40,477 nucleotides of DNA from Geodermatophilaceae bacterium. Its GTDB lineage: Bacteria; Actinomycetota; Actinomycetes; Mycobacteriales; Geodermatophilaceae. Location: the NCBI GenBank assembly GCA_013812145.1, contig JACCTY010000047.1:1-40477 (forward strand), written 5' to 3'. A program made the translations under genes and the position numbers. A model generated the notes under the pieces. The model did not search any database. It was not told the origin of the DNA and was given only the letters and a program-made list of their open reading frames with translations. Shown here in pieces: positions 26,442 through 35,930 of this stretch (the stretch's first letter is position 1; every line of letters starts with the position of its first letter).

Positions 26442-28129
26442 GCATGTCCTCCAGTCACGACGGGAACCGGTGGCTCGAGCGGGCTGCCGTCGCGGTAGGA
26501 GTACCAGGCGGCGTGCGACGGTGCGAGCGGCGTGTTGCCGAGGATCAGATCCGCGGACTTCTCGGCCAGCATCATCACCGGCGCATAGATGTTGCCGTTG
26601 GTGATATGGGGCATTGAGGAGGCGTCGACGACACGCAGGCCGTCGGTTCCGTGCACTTGCATGGTCGCCGGGTCGAGGACGGACAGGTCGTCGACTCCCA
26701 TCCGCGCCGTGCCCGACGGGTGCAGCGCCGTCTCGGCATCGGCGGCGACCCAGTCCAGGATCTGCTGATCGGTTTGTACGCCGGGACCTGGGGACAGTTC
26801 GCCGCCGTTGTAAGGCTCGAACGCGGGCTGGTTGAGGATGTCGCGGGCCGCGCGTACGCACTCAACCCACTCCTGCCGGTCCTGCGCGGTGGACAGGTAG
26901 TTGAACCGCAGCGCCGGATGCTCCCGCGGGTCGGTGGACTTGATCGCCACACTGCCGCGGGCGTCTGAGTACATCGGACCGATGTGCACCTGGTATCCGT
27001 GGCCCTTGGTCGGGGAGCTGCCGTCGTACCGGATCGCGATCGGCAGGAAATGGAACATCAGGTTGGGGTAGTCGACGGAGTCGTTGCTGCGGGCGAAGCC
27101 GCCGCCCTCGAAGTGGTTCGTCGCGCCGAGTCCCCGGCGGAGGAACAACCACTCGGCGCCGACCCGTGGCCTGTTCCGCCAGCGCAGCCCAGGCGCGATC
27201 GAGACCGGAAGCTTGGAGGCGTACTGGATGTAGACCTCGAGGTGATCCTGTAGCGCTTCACCCACTCCTACAACGCTGGCGATGGGGTCAACTCCCCGGG
27301 CAGTTAGCAGGTCAGGGTTGCCGATTCCGGAGAGTTGGAGGAGTTGGGGGGAGTTGATCGCTCCGCCGCAGAGGATGACCTCGGCGGCGTCGGCGCTTCG
27401 GCGTACCCGGCCGGTCTTGAGATAGTCGACGCCGACCGCGCGGTTTCCGACGAAACGAACCTTCGTCGCCAACGCGAGGGTCTCGACGGTGAGATTCTTC
27501 CGGTGCCGGACCGGGTGCAGGTAGGCGCGGGAGGCGCTCAGCCTCCGTCCATTGTGGATGTTGCGGTCGAAGCGGCCGAAACCCTCCTGCCGGTAGCCGT
27601 TGACGTCGTCGGTCAGCGGATACCCGGCCTGTACGGCGGCGTCGAAGAACGCTTGAAACAACGGGTTCGTGGCCGGACCGCGCTCCAGGATCAGCGGCCC
27701 GTCGCCGCCGCGCCACTCATCCGCGCCGGCCAGGCAGTTCTCCATCCGCTTGAAGTACGGAAGGCAGTGCGCGTAGTCCCACTGGCTCATGCCGTTCTCG
27801 CGTGCCCAGCGCTCGTAGTCCATCGGGTTGCCCCGCTGGAAGATCATCCCGTTGATGCTGCTGCTGCCACCGAGCACCTTGCCGCGGGCGTGCGAGATCC
27901 GCCGGCCGTTCATGTGCGGCTCGGGCTCCGAGACGTAACGCCAGTCATAGAGCCGGCTGCCGATCGGAAACGGCAGTGCGGCCGGCATGTGGATGAACGG
28001 GTCCCAGCTCCAGTCCGGGCGGCCCGCCTCCAGCACCAGGACGGTAGTCGACGGGTCGGCGCTGAGCCGGTTCGCGAGTACGCAGCCCGCCGAGCCGCCG
28101 CCGACGATGACGAAGTCGTATTTTTTCAC
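26438..28129 (-). CDS. betA: Choline dehydrogenase, GMC family
   Basis: A 563-residue GMC flavoprotein. The FAD motif is [20 protein letters not shown] (residues 4-23), followed by [18 protein letters not shown], the GMC signature 1, and [16 protein letters not shown], signature 2. The active-site end carries [10 protein letters not shown] (His) and [19 protein letters not shown] (His/Asn pair region), which is close to BetA. It oxidises choline to betaine aldehyde and can often continue to betaine. The GTG at 28129 overlaps the betB stop (GTGA). It sits between the aldehyde dehydrogenase and the importer. Confidence 0.92.
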
Positions 28130-29595
28130 GAGCCGAACCAGTGCTGCGGGGCCGGCCGGATGTTGTGCCAGATGTGCTTGGTCTCCCGGTACTCGTCGAG
28201 GCCCGCCCGGCCGAGTTCGCGGCCGATGCCGGACTGCTTGTAGCCGCCCCACTCGGCTTGCGGTACATACGGGTGGTAGTCGTTGATCCAGACCGTTCCC
28301 ATCCGCAGCCGGGCGGCGACCCGCTCGGCCCGGCCGGCGTTCGACGTCCAGACCGCGCCGGCCAGTCCGAAGCGGCTGTCGTTGGCGATCCGGACCGCGT
28401 CGTCCTCGTCGGTGAACGTCTCCACGGTGAGCACCGGTCCGAAGGACTCCTCCTGAACGACGGCCATCTCGCTGGTGCAGTCGTCCAGGATGGTCGGTAG
28501 GTAGTAGTACCCCTCGGCGAGCCCGGGGTCATCCGGCTGGCCGCCGCCGCAGCGAAGCCGCGCGCCGGCAGCGACCCCGGCGCCGACGTACTCCTCGATC
28601 TTGTCGCGGTGGGCGGCGGAGATGAGCGGGCCGGTCTCGGCAGCCGGATCGAACGGGCCGCCCAGGCGGATCTTCTCCGCTCGCGCGACGAGTTCGTCGA
28701 CGAACTGGTCGTGGATCTCCTCGGCAACGACGAGTCGGGCACCGGCGGAGCAGACCTGACCGGAGTGCAAGAAGACGGCGGTCAACGCCAGGTCGAGCGC
28801 GGCGTCCAGTTCAGCGTCGGCGAACACGATGTTCGGGTTCTTGCCGCCTAGCTCGAGCGCCACCTTCTTGACTGTGCCGGCGGCCGCGGCCATCACGGCG
28901 CGACCGGTGGCCAGGCCGCCGGTGAAGGACACCAGGTCGACGTCGGGGTGCTCGGCCAGCGGCGCGGCGACCTCTGACCCGGCGCCGAGGACCAGGTTGG
29001 CGACACCGGCCGGCAGGCCTACGTCAGCGAGTATCCGCATCAGCAGTATCGCCGTGGACGGCGTCAACTCACTCGGCTTGAGCACGAAGGTGCAACCGGC
29101 AGCCAGCGCCGGCGCGACCTTCCAGGCGACCTGCAGCAGCGGATAGTTCCAGGGGGTGATGAGCCCACACACCCCTACCGGCTCGTGTCCGACCCGGCTG
29201 ACGATGTCAGGTCTGCCGGTGTCCACAACACGGCCGGCGTCCTCGCCCGCCGTACCGGCGTAGTAGCGGAGGACCGACACGACGTCGTCCACGTCGTATT
29301 CGCTCTCCACGTACCGCTTACCGGTGTCCAGCGACTCGGCCCTGGCGACCGCCGGCTTGTCCCGGACCAGCCGGTCGGCGACACGGTGGAGCAGCGCACC
29401 CCGCTCGAGGGCGGACGTCGTAGGCCATTCGCCGTGGTCGAAGGCGGCCCGAGCAGCGGCGATGGCAAGGCCGGTGTCTTCAGCTGTTGCCTCGTCCAGC
29501 GTCGCGACAAGGGTGCCGTCGGCCGGGCAACGGATCTCACGTCGGCCACCCGCGCGCGCCTGAACCCATCGTCCACCGACGAAGAGTTCAGGCAC
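28126..29595 (-). CDS. betB: Betaine aldehyde dehydrogenase
   Basis: A 489-residue NAD(P)+-dependent aldehyde dehydrogenase. Catalytic residues are in place: Asn150 in TPWNYPLLQ, Lys173 in VLKPSE, Glu248 in LELGGKNPN and Cys282 in SGQVCSAG. The C-terminal [19 protein letters not shown] segment is similar to GbsA-type betaine aldehyde dehydrogenases. It oxidises betaine aldehyde to glycine betaine. The GTG at 29595 is chosen because GGAGG is just upstream; an upstream GTG-opened frame extends to 29655 but would cover the promoter. It is the first gene of the ~15-kb leftward run and follows an operator region. Confidence 0.92.
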   Translation of the reverse strand: MPELFVGGRWVQARAGGRREIRCPADGTLVATLDEATAEDTGLAIAAARAAFDHGEWPTTSALERGALLHRVADRLVRDKPAVARAESLDTGKRYVESEYDVDDVVSVLRYYAGTAGEDAGRVVDTGRPDIVSRVGHEPVGVCGLITPWNYPLLQVAWKVAPALAAGCTFVLKPSELTPSTAILLMRILADVGLPAGVANLVLGAGSEVAAPLAEHPDVDLVSFTGGLATGRAVMAAAAGTVKKVALELGGKNPNIVFADAELDAALDLALTAVFLHSGQVCSAGARLVVAEEIHDQFVDELVARAEKIRLGGPFDPAAETGPLISAAHRDKIEEYVGAGVAAGARLRCGGGQPDDPGLAEGYYYLPTILDDCTSEMAVVQEESFGPVLTVETFTDEDDAVRIANDSRFGLAGAVWTSNAGRAERVAARLRMGTVWINDYHPYVPQAEWGGYKQSGIGRELGRAGLDEYRETKHIWHNIRPAPQHWFGS

Positions 29596-29630
29596 ATTGC
29601 CTCCGATCCGGTCCGTGCCGGGGGACTGAC

Positions 29631-29680
29631 ATGCTAGGCGGATGTTGCGTGTCACGCAACCTATGCTGTTCTACGCAACA
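29631..29680 (-). promoter_or_regulatory. betB operon promoter with IclR-type operator
   Basis: On the minus strand TAGCAT (29631-29636) fits a -10 box, leaving a leader of about 30 nt with GGAGG before the betB GTG. Seven nt upstream lies the inverted repeat GTTGCGTG-T-CACGCAAC (29644-29660), followed by an outer half-site ACGCAACA (29673-29680). A further inverted pair, CGTTGCG (29711-29717) and CGCAACG (29736-29742), lies beyond. The layout is repeated upstream of the BCCT gene. Confidence 0.7.
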
Positions 29681-29748
29681 GACCCTACCGCGCCGGGCGT
29701 CGCGCAAGAGCGTTGCGATGACGATGGTGGGCCAACGCAACGGCAATC

Positions 29749-29788
29749 CGGCCGGGCCGCCCGGCGATGCTCACGGGCGGCCCGGCCG
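29749..29788 (-). terminator. Strong terminator hairpin after the BCCT gene
   Basis: A perfect 15-bp GC-rich stem (29749-29763 with 29774-29788) and 10-nt loop start 3 nt after the BCCT stop codon. There is no T-tract. It would insulate the betB promoter from readthrough. Confidence 0.8.
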
Positions 29789-29791
29789 TGT

Positions 29792-31372
29792 CTATCGGCT
29801 CGCCTCGCCGCGACCGCGCTCTCGCGCCCGCTCGGTGTCGACGAGGGCTTCATGCGCCCTCTGCAGGACAGGTTCCCGCGGCTGCATCATCGGGTCGTTC
29901 TTGATGTCCTTGGCCAACGACACGCATAGGGCGACCATGACCAGGGCGAACGGGAACGCGGCCAGGATCGTCAGATTCTGCAGGCCCAACAGGGCCTCGT
30001 CGCCACCGAGCAGCAGCATCAACGCGGCCACCGCGCCCATGAGAACACCCCAGAAGATGACAACCACGCGGGTCGGGTGCTGGGTGCCCCGCTGCGACAG
30101 CGTGCCCATGACCATGGAGGCAGCATCGGCGCCGGAGACGAAGAAGATCGCCACCAGGACCATCACCAGAATGCTGGTGACGATGGCCACCGGATACTGG
30201 TCCAGAAGCCCGAACAGCTGCGCTTCCACACCGTCCTGCCCGGCGATGTCTGTGCCAGTGGACTGCTCGTCGATCGCGGCGCCGCCGATGATCGCGAACC
30301 AGACCAGGCTGACAGTGCTCGGTACGGCAATGACGCCGATCACGAACTGCCGGATGGTGCGGCCGCGGCTGATCCGGGCCAGGAACATGCCGACGAACGG
30401 CGTCCACGAGACCCACCAGGCCCAGTAGAAGATCGTCCAGCTGGCCAGCCAGTCGGCTGTCGCCGCGTCCCCGCTGGCAGCGGTCCGTGCGAACATCCCG
30501 GGTAGTTCGCTGATGTAGGAGCCGACCGCAGTGGGCAGCAAGTTCAGGATCAGCACGGTCGGGCCGATGACAAAGACGAAGAGCGCCAGCGTGATGGCCA
30601 GGACCATATTCGTGTTGGCCAGCCACTGGATGCCCTTGGCCACGCCGGAGACAGCGGAGGCGACGAACGCGATCGTCAGCACGACAATGATCAACACGAG
30701 CACGACCGTGCCGGCGTCGACGCCGCCGGTCACGTTCAAGCCTGCACCGATCTTCAGGGCACCGAGCCCGAGCGAGGCGGCCGAGCCGAACAGCGTCGCG
30801 AACAGCGCGAGGAGGATGTCGATGGCGCGTCCTCCGGCGCCGTTGACCCGGCGCTCGCCGAGCAGCGGCGCAAAGGCCGAGCTGATCAGCTGACGGCGGC
30901 CGACCCAGTAGGTGCTGTAGGCGATCGCGAGCCCGACGACGGCATACATGGCCCACGGGTGCAACGTCCAGTGGAACAGTGTGGTCGCCATGGCCGCCGA
31001 GGTGGGATCGATGTCTCCGCTGCCGGGCGGCGGCGCGACGAAATGGCTCAGCGGTTCGACCACGCCGTAGAACATCAGGCCGATGCCCATACCGGCGCTG
31101 AACATCATCGCGATCCAGGACACCGTCCGGAACTCCGGCTTCTCTTCGTCCTGGCCGAGCGGGATCCGACCGTAGCGGCTGAACGCCAACCAGAGCGAGA
31201 ACAGGACGAAGCCGGTCGCTGCGAGGACGAACAGCCAGCCGAACTTGGCGACCACCCAGTCGAGCGCGCCGCCGACCACCGTCCCCAGGGATTCGGTCCC
31301 GAACGAGCCCCAGAGCACCAGCGCGACGGCGAGGACGGCGACCGTCCCGAGGATGACCTGGTCGGTCGACAC
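29792..31372 (-). CDS. betT: BCCT-family choline/betaine transporter; N-terminal tail interrupted by in-frame TAG
   Basis: A 526-residue BCCT secondary transporter with about 12 helices. Family motifs are GMGIGLMFYGVVEPLSHF (94-111), HWTLHPWAMYAVVGLAIAYS, TNMVLAITLALF and FYWAWWVSWTPFVGMFLA with its Trp-rich substrate site. It imports choline or betaine with Na+ or H+. The GTG at 31372 has no ribosome site. Directly before it is an in-frame TAG (31373-31375), preceded by 27 codons from an ATG at 31456 encoding a BCCT-like tail ending PPTETEQPG. A -10-like TAGGAT at 31469-31474 places transcription start just before that ATG. So either the tail was separated by a nonsense mutation with reinitiation at GTG, or the TAG is a sequence error. 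Confidence 0.88.
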   Translation of the reverse strand: MSTDQVILGTVAVLAVALVLWGSFGTESLGTVVGGALDWVVAKFGWLFVLAATGFVLFSLWLAFSRYGRIPLGQDEEKPEFRTVSWIAMMFSAGMGIGLMFYGVVEPLSHFVAPPPGSGDIDPTSAAMATTLFHWTLHPWAMYAVVGLAIAYSTYWVGRRQLISSAFAPLLGERRVNGAGGRAIDILLALFATLFGSAASLGLGALKIGAGLNVTGGVDAGTVVLVLIIVVLTIAFVASAVSGVAKGIQWLANTNMVLAITLALFVFVIGPTVLILNLLPTAVGSYISELPGMFARTAASGDAATADWLASWTIFYWAWWVSWTPFVGMFLARISRGRTIRQFVIGVIAVPSTVSLVWFAIIGGAAIDEQSTGTDIAGQDGVEAQLFGLLDQYPVAIVTSILVMVLVAIFFVSGADAASMVMGTLSQRGTQHPTRVVVIFWGVLMGAVAALMLLLGGDEALLGLQNLTILAAFPFALVMVALCVSLAKDIKNDPMMQPREPVLQRAHEALVDTERARERGRGEASR

Positions 31373-31456
31373 CTAGCCGGGCTGCTCGGTCTCCGTTGGT
31401 GGCACTCCGTCCTTGCCGAGGTCAGTTCGATCGCGGGGGGTTTCTCTGGTGGACAT
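31373..31456 (-). pseudogene. N-terminal tail of the BCCT transporter ending in an in-frame TAG
   Basis: ATG at 31456 opens a 27-codon frame that stops at TAG (31373-31375), immediately and in phase before the transporter's GTG. The translation begins MSTRETPRDRTDLGK and ends PPTETEQPG, which reads like the hydrophilic cytoplasmic tail common in actinobacterial BCCT proteins. It probably belongs to betT; whether it is a leader peptide, a lost exon-like tail or an artefact is unresolved. Confidence 0.55.
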
Positions 31457-31468
31457 CGCTCCGGCCCT

Positions 31469-31519
31469 ATCCTAGGGTGGGTGTTGCGTGACGCAGAACA
31501 CACTTCTTGATGCGCAACA
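31469..31519 (-). promoter_or_regulatory. betT promoter with IclR-type operator
   Basis: The minus strand has TAGGAT (31469-31474) as a -10 candidate. Eight nt upstream is GTTGCGTGACGCAGAAC (31483-31499), an imperfect inverted repeat, and an outer half-site GCGCAACA (31512-31519) lies at the same 29-nt offset as in the betB promoter. The operator would cover the -35, so repression is likely; IclR activation is possible. Confidence 0.68.
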
Positions 31520-31598
31520 CTGCTCACACAGGCGGATCAGCGTCAAGGTCTACGGCAGTGTCGAGATCCCGGTCCGGTAACGATTCACCAAGGGGTCG

Positions 31599-32387
31599 TC
31601 AGGCATCGCGCCAGCCGAGCCGCTCGGACACCTGCTGCGCGGCTGCGGTGAGCAGCGGAAGCAATTCGGCCACTCGCGCCTCATTCAGGCGGAAGGTGGG
31701 ACCGGAGACGCTCATCGACGCACGCACGTCGCCACTGGCGTTGCGGATCGGCGCTGCGACCGCCGTCAGACCCAGCTCGAGTTCGTCGACGGCGACGGCG
31801 TACCCCCGCTCGCGGACGTCGGCGACAGCAGCCCGCAGCCGCTTGACCGAGCTGATCGTCGCCGTGGTGAAGGATCGCAGCTTCCCGGCGGTCGCCGAGA
31901 TCTGCGCGTCCGGGAGCCCGCTCAGCAGCACCTTGCCGTTGGATGTCGCGTGCAGCGGGATCCGCTGCCCTACCCAGTTGTGCGACTGCAACGCCGATGA
32001 CCCCGCCACCTGGTCGACGTAGAGCGCCGCACCATCGGACAGCACGGTGAGGTTGACGGTCTCACCGGTTTGTGCGGCCAGCTGCCGGGTGATCGCTCGG
32101 CTCTCCTGCACCAGGTCGAGCCGGGCAGTGGTGGCTCCGGCCAGCCGCAGAATCCCCACGCCGAGGCAGTACTTTCCACGCTCGGAGTTCTGCTCGACCA
32201 GGCTACGGTTCTCCAGCGCGGCGATGAGCCGGAACGCCGTCGACTTGTGGACGCCGAGCTCCGCGGCGATCTCGGTGACGCCGGCTTCTCCTGTCCGGGC
32301 GAGGATCTCCAGGACGGTGACCGCCCGGTCGACGGATTGGACCGTGGTCAGTACCCCATCCACTCGCGTCGGCGTGGTGTTGCCCAT
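31599..32387 (-). CDS. IclR-family regulator of the betaine genes (inferred)
   Basis: A 262-residue IclR protein. The winged HTH covers about residues 14-75 (SVDRAVTVLEILARTGEAGV; HKSTAFRLIAALENRSLVEQ). The C-terminal effector domain contains ETVNLTVLSDGAALYVDQV, HNWVGQRIPLHATSNGKVLL and ERGYAVAVDELELGLTAVAAP. It lies directly upstream of betT on the same strand, and matching operator-like repeats occur before betT, before betB and over its own start codon. It probably senses choline, betaine or a catabolite; that is inference from position. Confidence 0.9.
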   Translation of the reverse strand: MGNTTPTRVDGVLTTVQSVDRAVTVLEILARTGEAGVTEIAAELGVHKSTAFRLIAALENRSLVEQNSERGKYCLGVGILRLAGATTARLDLVQESRAITRQLAAQTGETVNLTVLSDGAALYVDQVAGSSALQSHNWVGQRIPLHATSNGKVLLSGLPDAQISATAGKLRSFTTATISSVKRLRAAVADVRERGYAVAVDELELGLTAVAAPIRNASGDVRASMSVSGPTFRLNEARVAELLPLLTAAAQQVSERLGWRDA

Positions 32388-32397
32388 GGCGGAACAC
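32377..32397 (-). promoter_or_regulatory. Possible autoregulatory site over the iclR start codon
   Basis: A 21-nt window that includes the iclR ATG starts GTGTTGC and ends GAACAC, like the 21-nt window at 31481-31501 in the betT operator (same ends and GC at inner positions; the middle differs). Weak but suggestive of self-control. Confidence 0.35.
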
Positions 32398-32443
32398 TAG
32401 AGCACAGCACCGAACGCCCTGCGAGGTTGTCAGTGCATCCGCG

Positions 32444-32956
32444 TCACCGGCGGCGCGAATCCACTGCCAACGGAGGCAGTCGCTTCGTCAGTGTCACCTC
32501 CTCCTCGGCATAGCCGAGGCCGGCGTACATCGCCCGGGCGGCCGCGTTGCCCGCGCCGGTCTCCAACGACAGACTCGCCAGACCGCGCCGGCGGGCCCAG
32601 TCCTCGGCGGCGGCCATCAACGTCGCAGCGACACCGGCTCGTCGGTGAGGTGGCGCCACGACGAGCTCGCCCACGTAACCCTGCCGCTCCCCGGTGAAGT
32701 GCAAGCGCTCCGTCACGCTCACGAATCCGAGAACTGTGGGGCATGGCTCAGCCAGCGATGCTGTCGGAAGAGCGACCAGAACTGCCGCGTCGTTCGTGCG
32801 TGCAGCGGTCAGCGCGTCGTCCACCCAGCCGGCGACGGCCGTCCGCTGCCGGTCGGCCGACCGCCACGCCGGCATCCCGGCGGTGAGTTCCGGCGCCAAG
32901 AGACGGATCTGTTCATGGTCGCTGTCCTGCGCCGCTCGAATGCTGAAGGGGGTCAT
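32444..32956 (-). CDS. GNAT-family N-acetyltransferase
   Basis: A 170-residue GNAT protein with the acetyl-CoA loop VGELVVAPPHRRAGVAATLM (about residues 94-113; core R-R-A-G-V-A) and the later LSLETGAGNAAARAMYAGLGY motif typical of the fold. The acceptor substrate is not predictable. The gene lies 24 nt after the MttB-family gene and 56 nt before iclR on the same strand, so it could be cotranscribed with them. A role in betaine metabolism is not evident. Confidence 0.88.
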   Translation of the reverse strand: MTPFSIRAAQDSDHEQIRLLAPELTAGMPAWRSADRQRTAVAGWVDDALTAARTNDAAVLVALPTASLAEPCPTVLGFVSVTERLHFTGERQGYVGELVVAPPHRRAGVAATLMAAAEDWARRRGLASLSLETGAGNAAARAMYAGLGYAEEEVTLTKRLPPLAVDSRRR

Positions 32957-32980
32957 AGCACAACGATGCCGAGGACATAG

Positions 32981-34420
32981 TCAGTCGCCGAGCTCGGCGC
33001 GCCGGCGTACGACGTACGCCTCCAACTCCGCGCGGATGGCGTTGTCGAGCGGTGGCTGCTCGTAGGAGTCCAATGTGGACTGATAGATCTTGGTTGCCCG
33101 CGCGTTCGCGTCGGCGCCGCCGCCGCGCATCCAGCGCTCGTAGTTCTCCGACGAGGACAGCAGCGGCCGGTAGAAGCAGGTCCGGAACCGCTCCATCGTG
33201 TGCTCCGCGCCCAGGAAGTGCCCGCCGTGGCCGACCTCCTGGTGCGCTCCGAACGCGAGTGACTCCTCGGAGATCTCCAGCGGGGTGAACTCCACCCGCA
33301 TCATCTGCAGCAACTCGATGTCGACGATGAACTTCTCATAGCCGGCGACCAGCCCGCCCTCGAGCCACCCGGCGCTGTGCATCACCCAGTTGACCCCGGC
33401 GAGGAACGTCGGCAGCAACGTCATCAATGCCTCGTAGCCGCCCTGCGCATCGGCCACCTGGCTGGAAGTCATCGCACCGCCGGAGCGGAACGGCAACCCG
33501 AAGTGCCGGGCGATCTGGCCCGTGCACAGCAGCCCGACCGCGGATTCCGGCGTACCGAAGCACGGCGAGCCGGACTGCATGTCGATGTTGGACAGGAACG
33601 AGCCGAAGATCACCGGCGATCCGGGCCGGATGAGCTGCGACAGCGCGATGCCGCTCAACGCCTCGGCCATCTGCTGCACCAAAGCGGACGGGATCGTCAC
33701 CGGCGACATCGCGCCCATGAGCAGGAACGGCGTAAGTACGACTGCCTGGTTCGCCGCGGAGTACTCGAACTGCGCCTCCAGCATCCGGTCGTCCCAGCGC
33801 AGCGGCGAGTTGCAGTTGATCAGGCTGATCGTCACCGGCGCCTGCTCGATGACGTCGCGGCCGCCGAACAGGATCGAACTCATCTCGATGGTGTCCCGCG
33901 CGTTGACCCCGGAGACGACGTTGCCCATGTACGCCTTGTCGGTCAGCGTCTGCAGCGCGTAGGTCATGTCCAGATGCCGGGAGTCCAGCGGCGCGTCGTT
34001 GGGCTCGCAGATCACCCCGCCGGCGGAGTCGAGCACGCTGAAGGACTGCGACAGCTTGGTGAAGTTCCGGTAGTCCTCCATGGTGGCGTCCCGGCGTACC
34101 TCGCCCTGTCGCACGAACGGCGGGCCGTAGACCGCGCCGAAGGACATCATGTCGCCGCCGATGTGCAGCGAGTTGGCCGGATTGCGGGCCGCGACGTCGA
34201 ACTCGTGGGGCGCCTTGGCGACCTGCGCCAGCACGAAGTCCGGGTCCAGGAAGACGGTGTTCTCCTCGACTCGCTGACCTGCCTGCCGGAACAGCTCCAA
34301 CGCCCGGTCGGACATGAACTCGACGCCGATGTCGGTGAGGATTCGCCGCCAGCCGCCGTCCAGGACCGCCATCGCGTCCTCGGACAGGATCTCGTACCGC
34401 GGCATGGTGTTGCGGAACAT
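32981..34420 (-). CDS. mtgB: Pyrrolysine-free MttB-family methyltransferase, MtgB-like (glycine betaine:corrinoid)
   Basis: A 479-residue protein of the trimethylamine methyltransferase superfamily. Family features are the N-terminal LDGGWRRILTDIGVEFMSD, DSAGGVICEPNDAP (131-144), SPLRWDDRMLEA (205-216) and the conserved FRSGGAMTSSQVADAQGGYE (311-330). There is no in-frame TAG, so it is not a pyrrolysine enzyme. Such MttB relatives transfer one methyl group from a quaternary amine to a cognate corrinoid protein; MtgB uses glycine betaine and makes dimethylglycine. Carnitine, proline betaine or gamma-butyrobetaine are alternatives. The start has AGGAGG 5 nt upstream. It is divergent from its corrinoid protein and MtgA-like partner, and the downstream operon consumes dimethylglycine. 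Confidence 0.85.
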   Translation of the reverse strand: MFRNTMPRYEILSEDAMAVLDGGWRRILTDIGVEFMSDRALELFRQAGQRVEENTVFLDPDFVLAQVAKAPHEFDVAARNPANSLHIGGDMMSFGAVYGPPFVRQGEVRRDATMEDYRNFTKLSQSFSVLDSAGGVICEPNDAPLDSRHLDMTYALQTLTDKAYMGNVVSGVNARDTIEMSSILFGGRDVIEQAPVTISLINCNSPLRWDDRMLEAQFEYSAANQAVVLTPFLLMGAMSPVTIPSALVQQMAEALSGIALSQLIRPGSPVIFGSFLSNIDMQSGSPCFGTPESAVGLLCTGQIARHFGLPFRSGGAMTSSQVADAQGGYEALMTLLPTFLAGVNWVMHSAGWLEGGLVAGYEKFIVDIELLQMMRVEFTPLEISEESLAFGAHQEVGHGGHFLGAEHTMERFRTCFYRPLLSSSENYERWMRGGGADANARATKIYQSTLDSYEQPPLDNAIRAELEAYVVRRRAELGD

Positions 34421-34459
34421 GTAGTCCTCCTTGACGCGATTACGTGCCTGACCTCATAG

Positions 34460-34479
34460 TGTGGGACAGCAGTTCCACA
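34460..34479. promoter_or_regulatory. IclR-type operator between mtgB and the second iclR gene
   Basis: TGTGGGACAGCAGTTCCACA has 8-bp arms with one mismatch and a 4-nt spacer. It sits in the 86-nt divergent gap, 40 nt before the mtgB ATG and 27 nt before the iclR ATG, so one regulator could control both directions. The sequence differs from the betB/betT operator. Confidence 0.65.
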
Positions 34480-34506
34480 TAGTGGCTTAACCCGGGCGGG
34501 AGGGCA

Positions 34507-35255
34507 ATGACAGGGACGCAGGCGATCGATCGGGCGGCCGAGCTGGTGTCCCTCGTCGTACACGCCCAGCACCCCTCCAGTTTCGCGGATCTCCTGACCC
34601 GAACCGGCCTGGCCAAGTCAACCGGATCACGGTTGCTGCAGGCGTTGGAGCGCCATCAACTCCTGGAACGGGACAGCGGCGGAGCCTTTCGTCCCGGTGC
34701 ACTCTTCGCCCTGTACGCCGCCCGGCACGAGCCGATCATCGAACTCGAGCGGATCGCCGAGCCGTTGCTGCAGCGGATCGGCGAGGTCACCGGAGAGACC
34801 GTCAACTTGGCGATCCCTCGCGGGCAGAGCGTCGTGCAGATCGCTCAGGTCGACTCGCGATTCATGCTCGGGACGAGCAACTGGGTGGGCGTCGACGTAC
34901 CGGCCCACTGCTCCGCCCTCGGCAAGGTTTTCTACGCGCACGGCCGGATCCCGCTTCCAGCCGGGTTGTTGGAGCGCCGCACGCCACGCACCCTGACCTC
35001 CGGTCAGCTTCGGCGGGAGTTGCGGACGGTTCTGGAGCGCGGCTACGCCACCACCCGCGGCGAGTTGGAGCCGGGGCTCGACGCGGTCGCCGTACCGGTC
35101 CATGGCCATGACGGCGCTGTCGTGGCCGCGCTCAGCGTCTCCGGCCCCGACGTACGCCTGGCCGACCAACTCGATGCCATCGGAACGCTGCTCGTCAAGG
35201 AAATCGCCACTCTGTCCGCCTTGCTCGGACACCACCCCGGAAGGGAAGGGGCGGC

Positions 35256-35259
<4 letters not shown>
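34507..35259 (+). CDS. IclR-family regulator of the corrinoid methyltransferase genes (inferred)
   Basis: A 250-residue IclR protein. The N-terminal winged HTH runs from about residue 6 to 65 (QAIDRAAELVSLVVHAQHPS; LAKSTGSRLLQALERHQLLE). The effector domain has ETVNLAIPRGQSVVQIAQVD, SNWVGVDVPAHCSALGKVFY and ERGYATTRGELEPGLDAVAV. GGGAGGG precedes the ATG. It is divergent from mtgB over an inverted repeat, and its stop overlaps the start of the corrinoid-protein gene (ATGA), so it is made in the same message as the system it probably controls. Confidence 0.9.
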
Positions 35260-35921
<662 letters not shown>

Positions 35922-35930
35922 GGATTCGGG

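Noticed and set aside
29667-29680. TGTTCTACGCAACA as an independent palindromic operator
   Set aside because: Its arms pair for only 4 bp; it is better read as the outer half-site of the larger betB operator.
31373-31375. The TAG before betT as a pyrrolysine codon
   Set aside because: No pyl genes are seen, BCCT proteins are not known to use pyrrolysine, and the site is in a disordered tail; mutation, restart or sequence error are simpler.
32981-34420. Pyrrolysine in the MttB-family gene
   Set aside because: The frame is uninterrupted by TAG from ATG to stop, so it belongs to the non-Pyl group.
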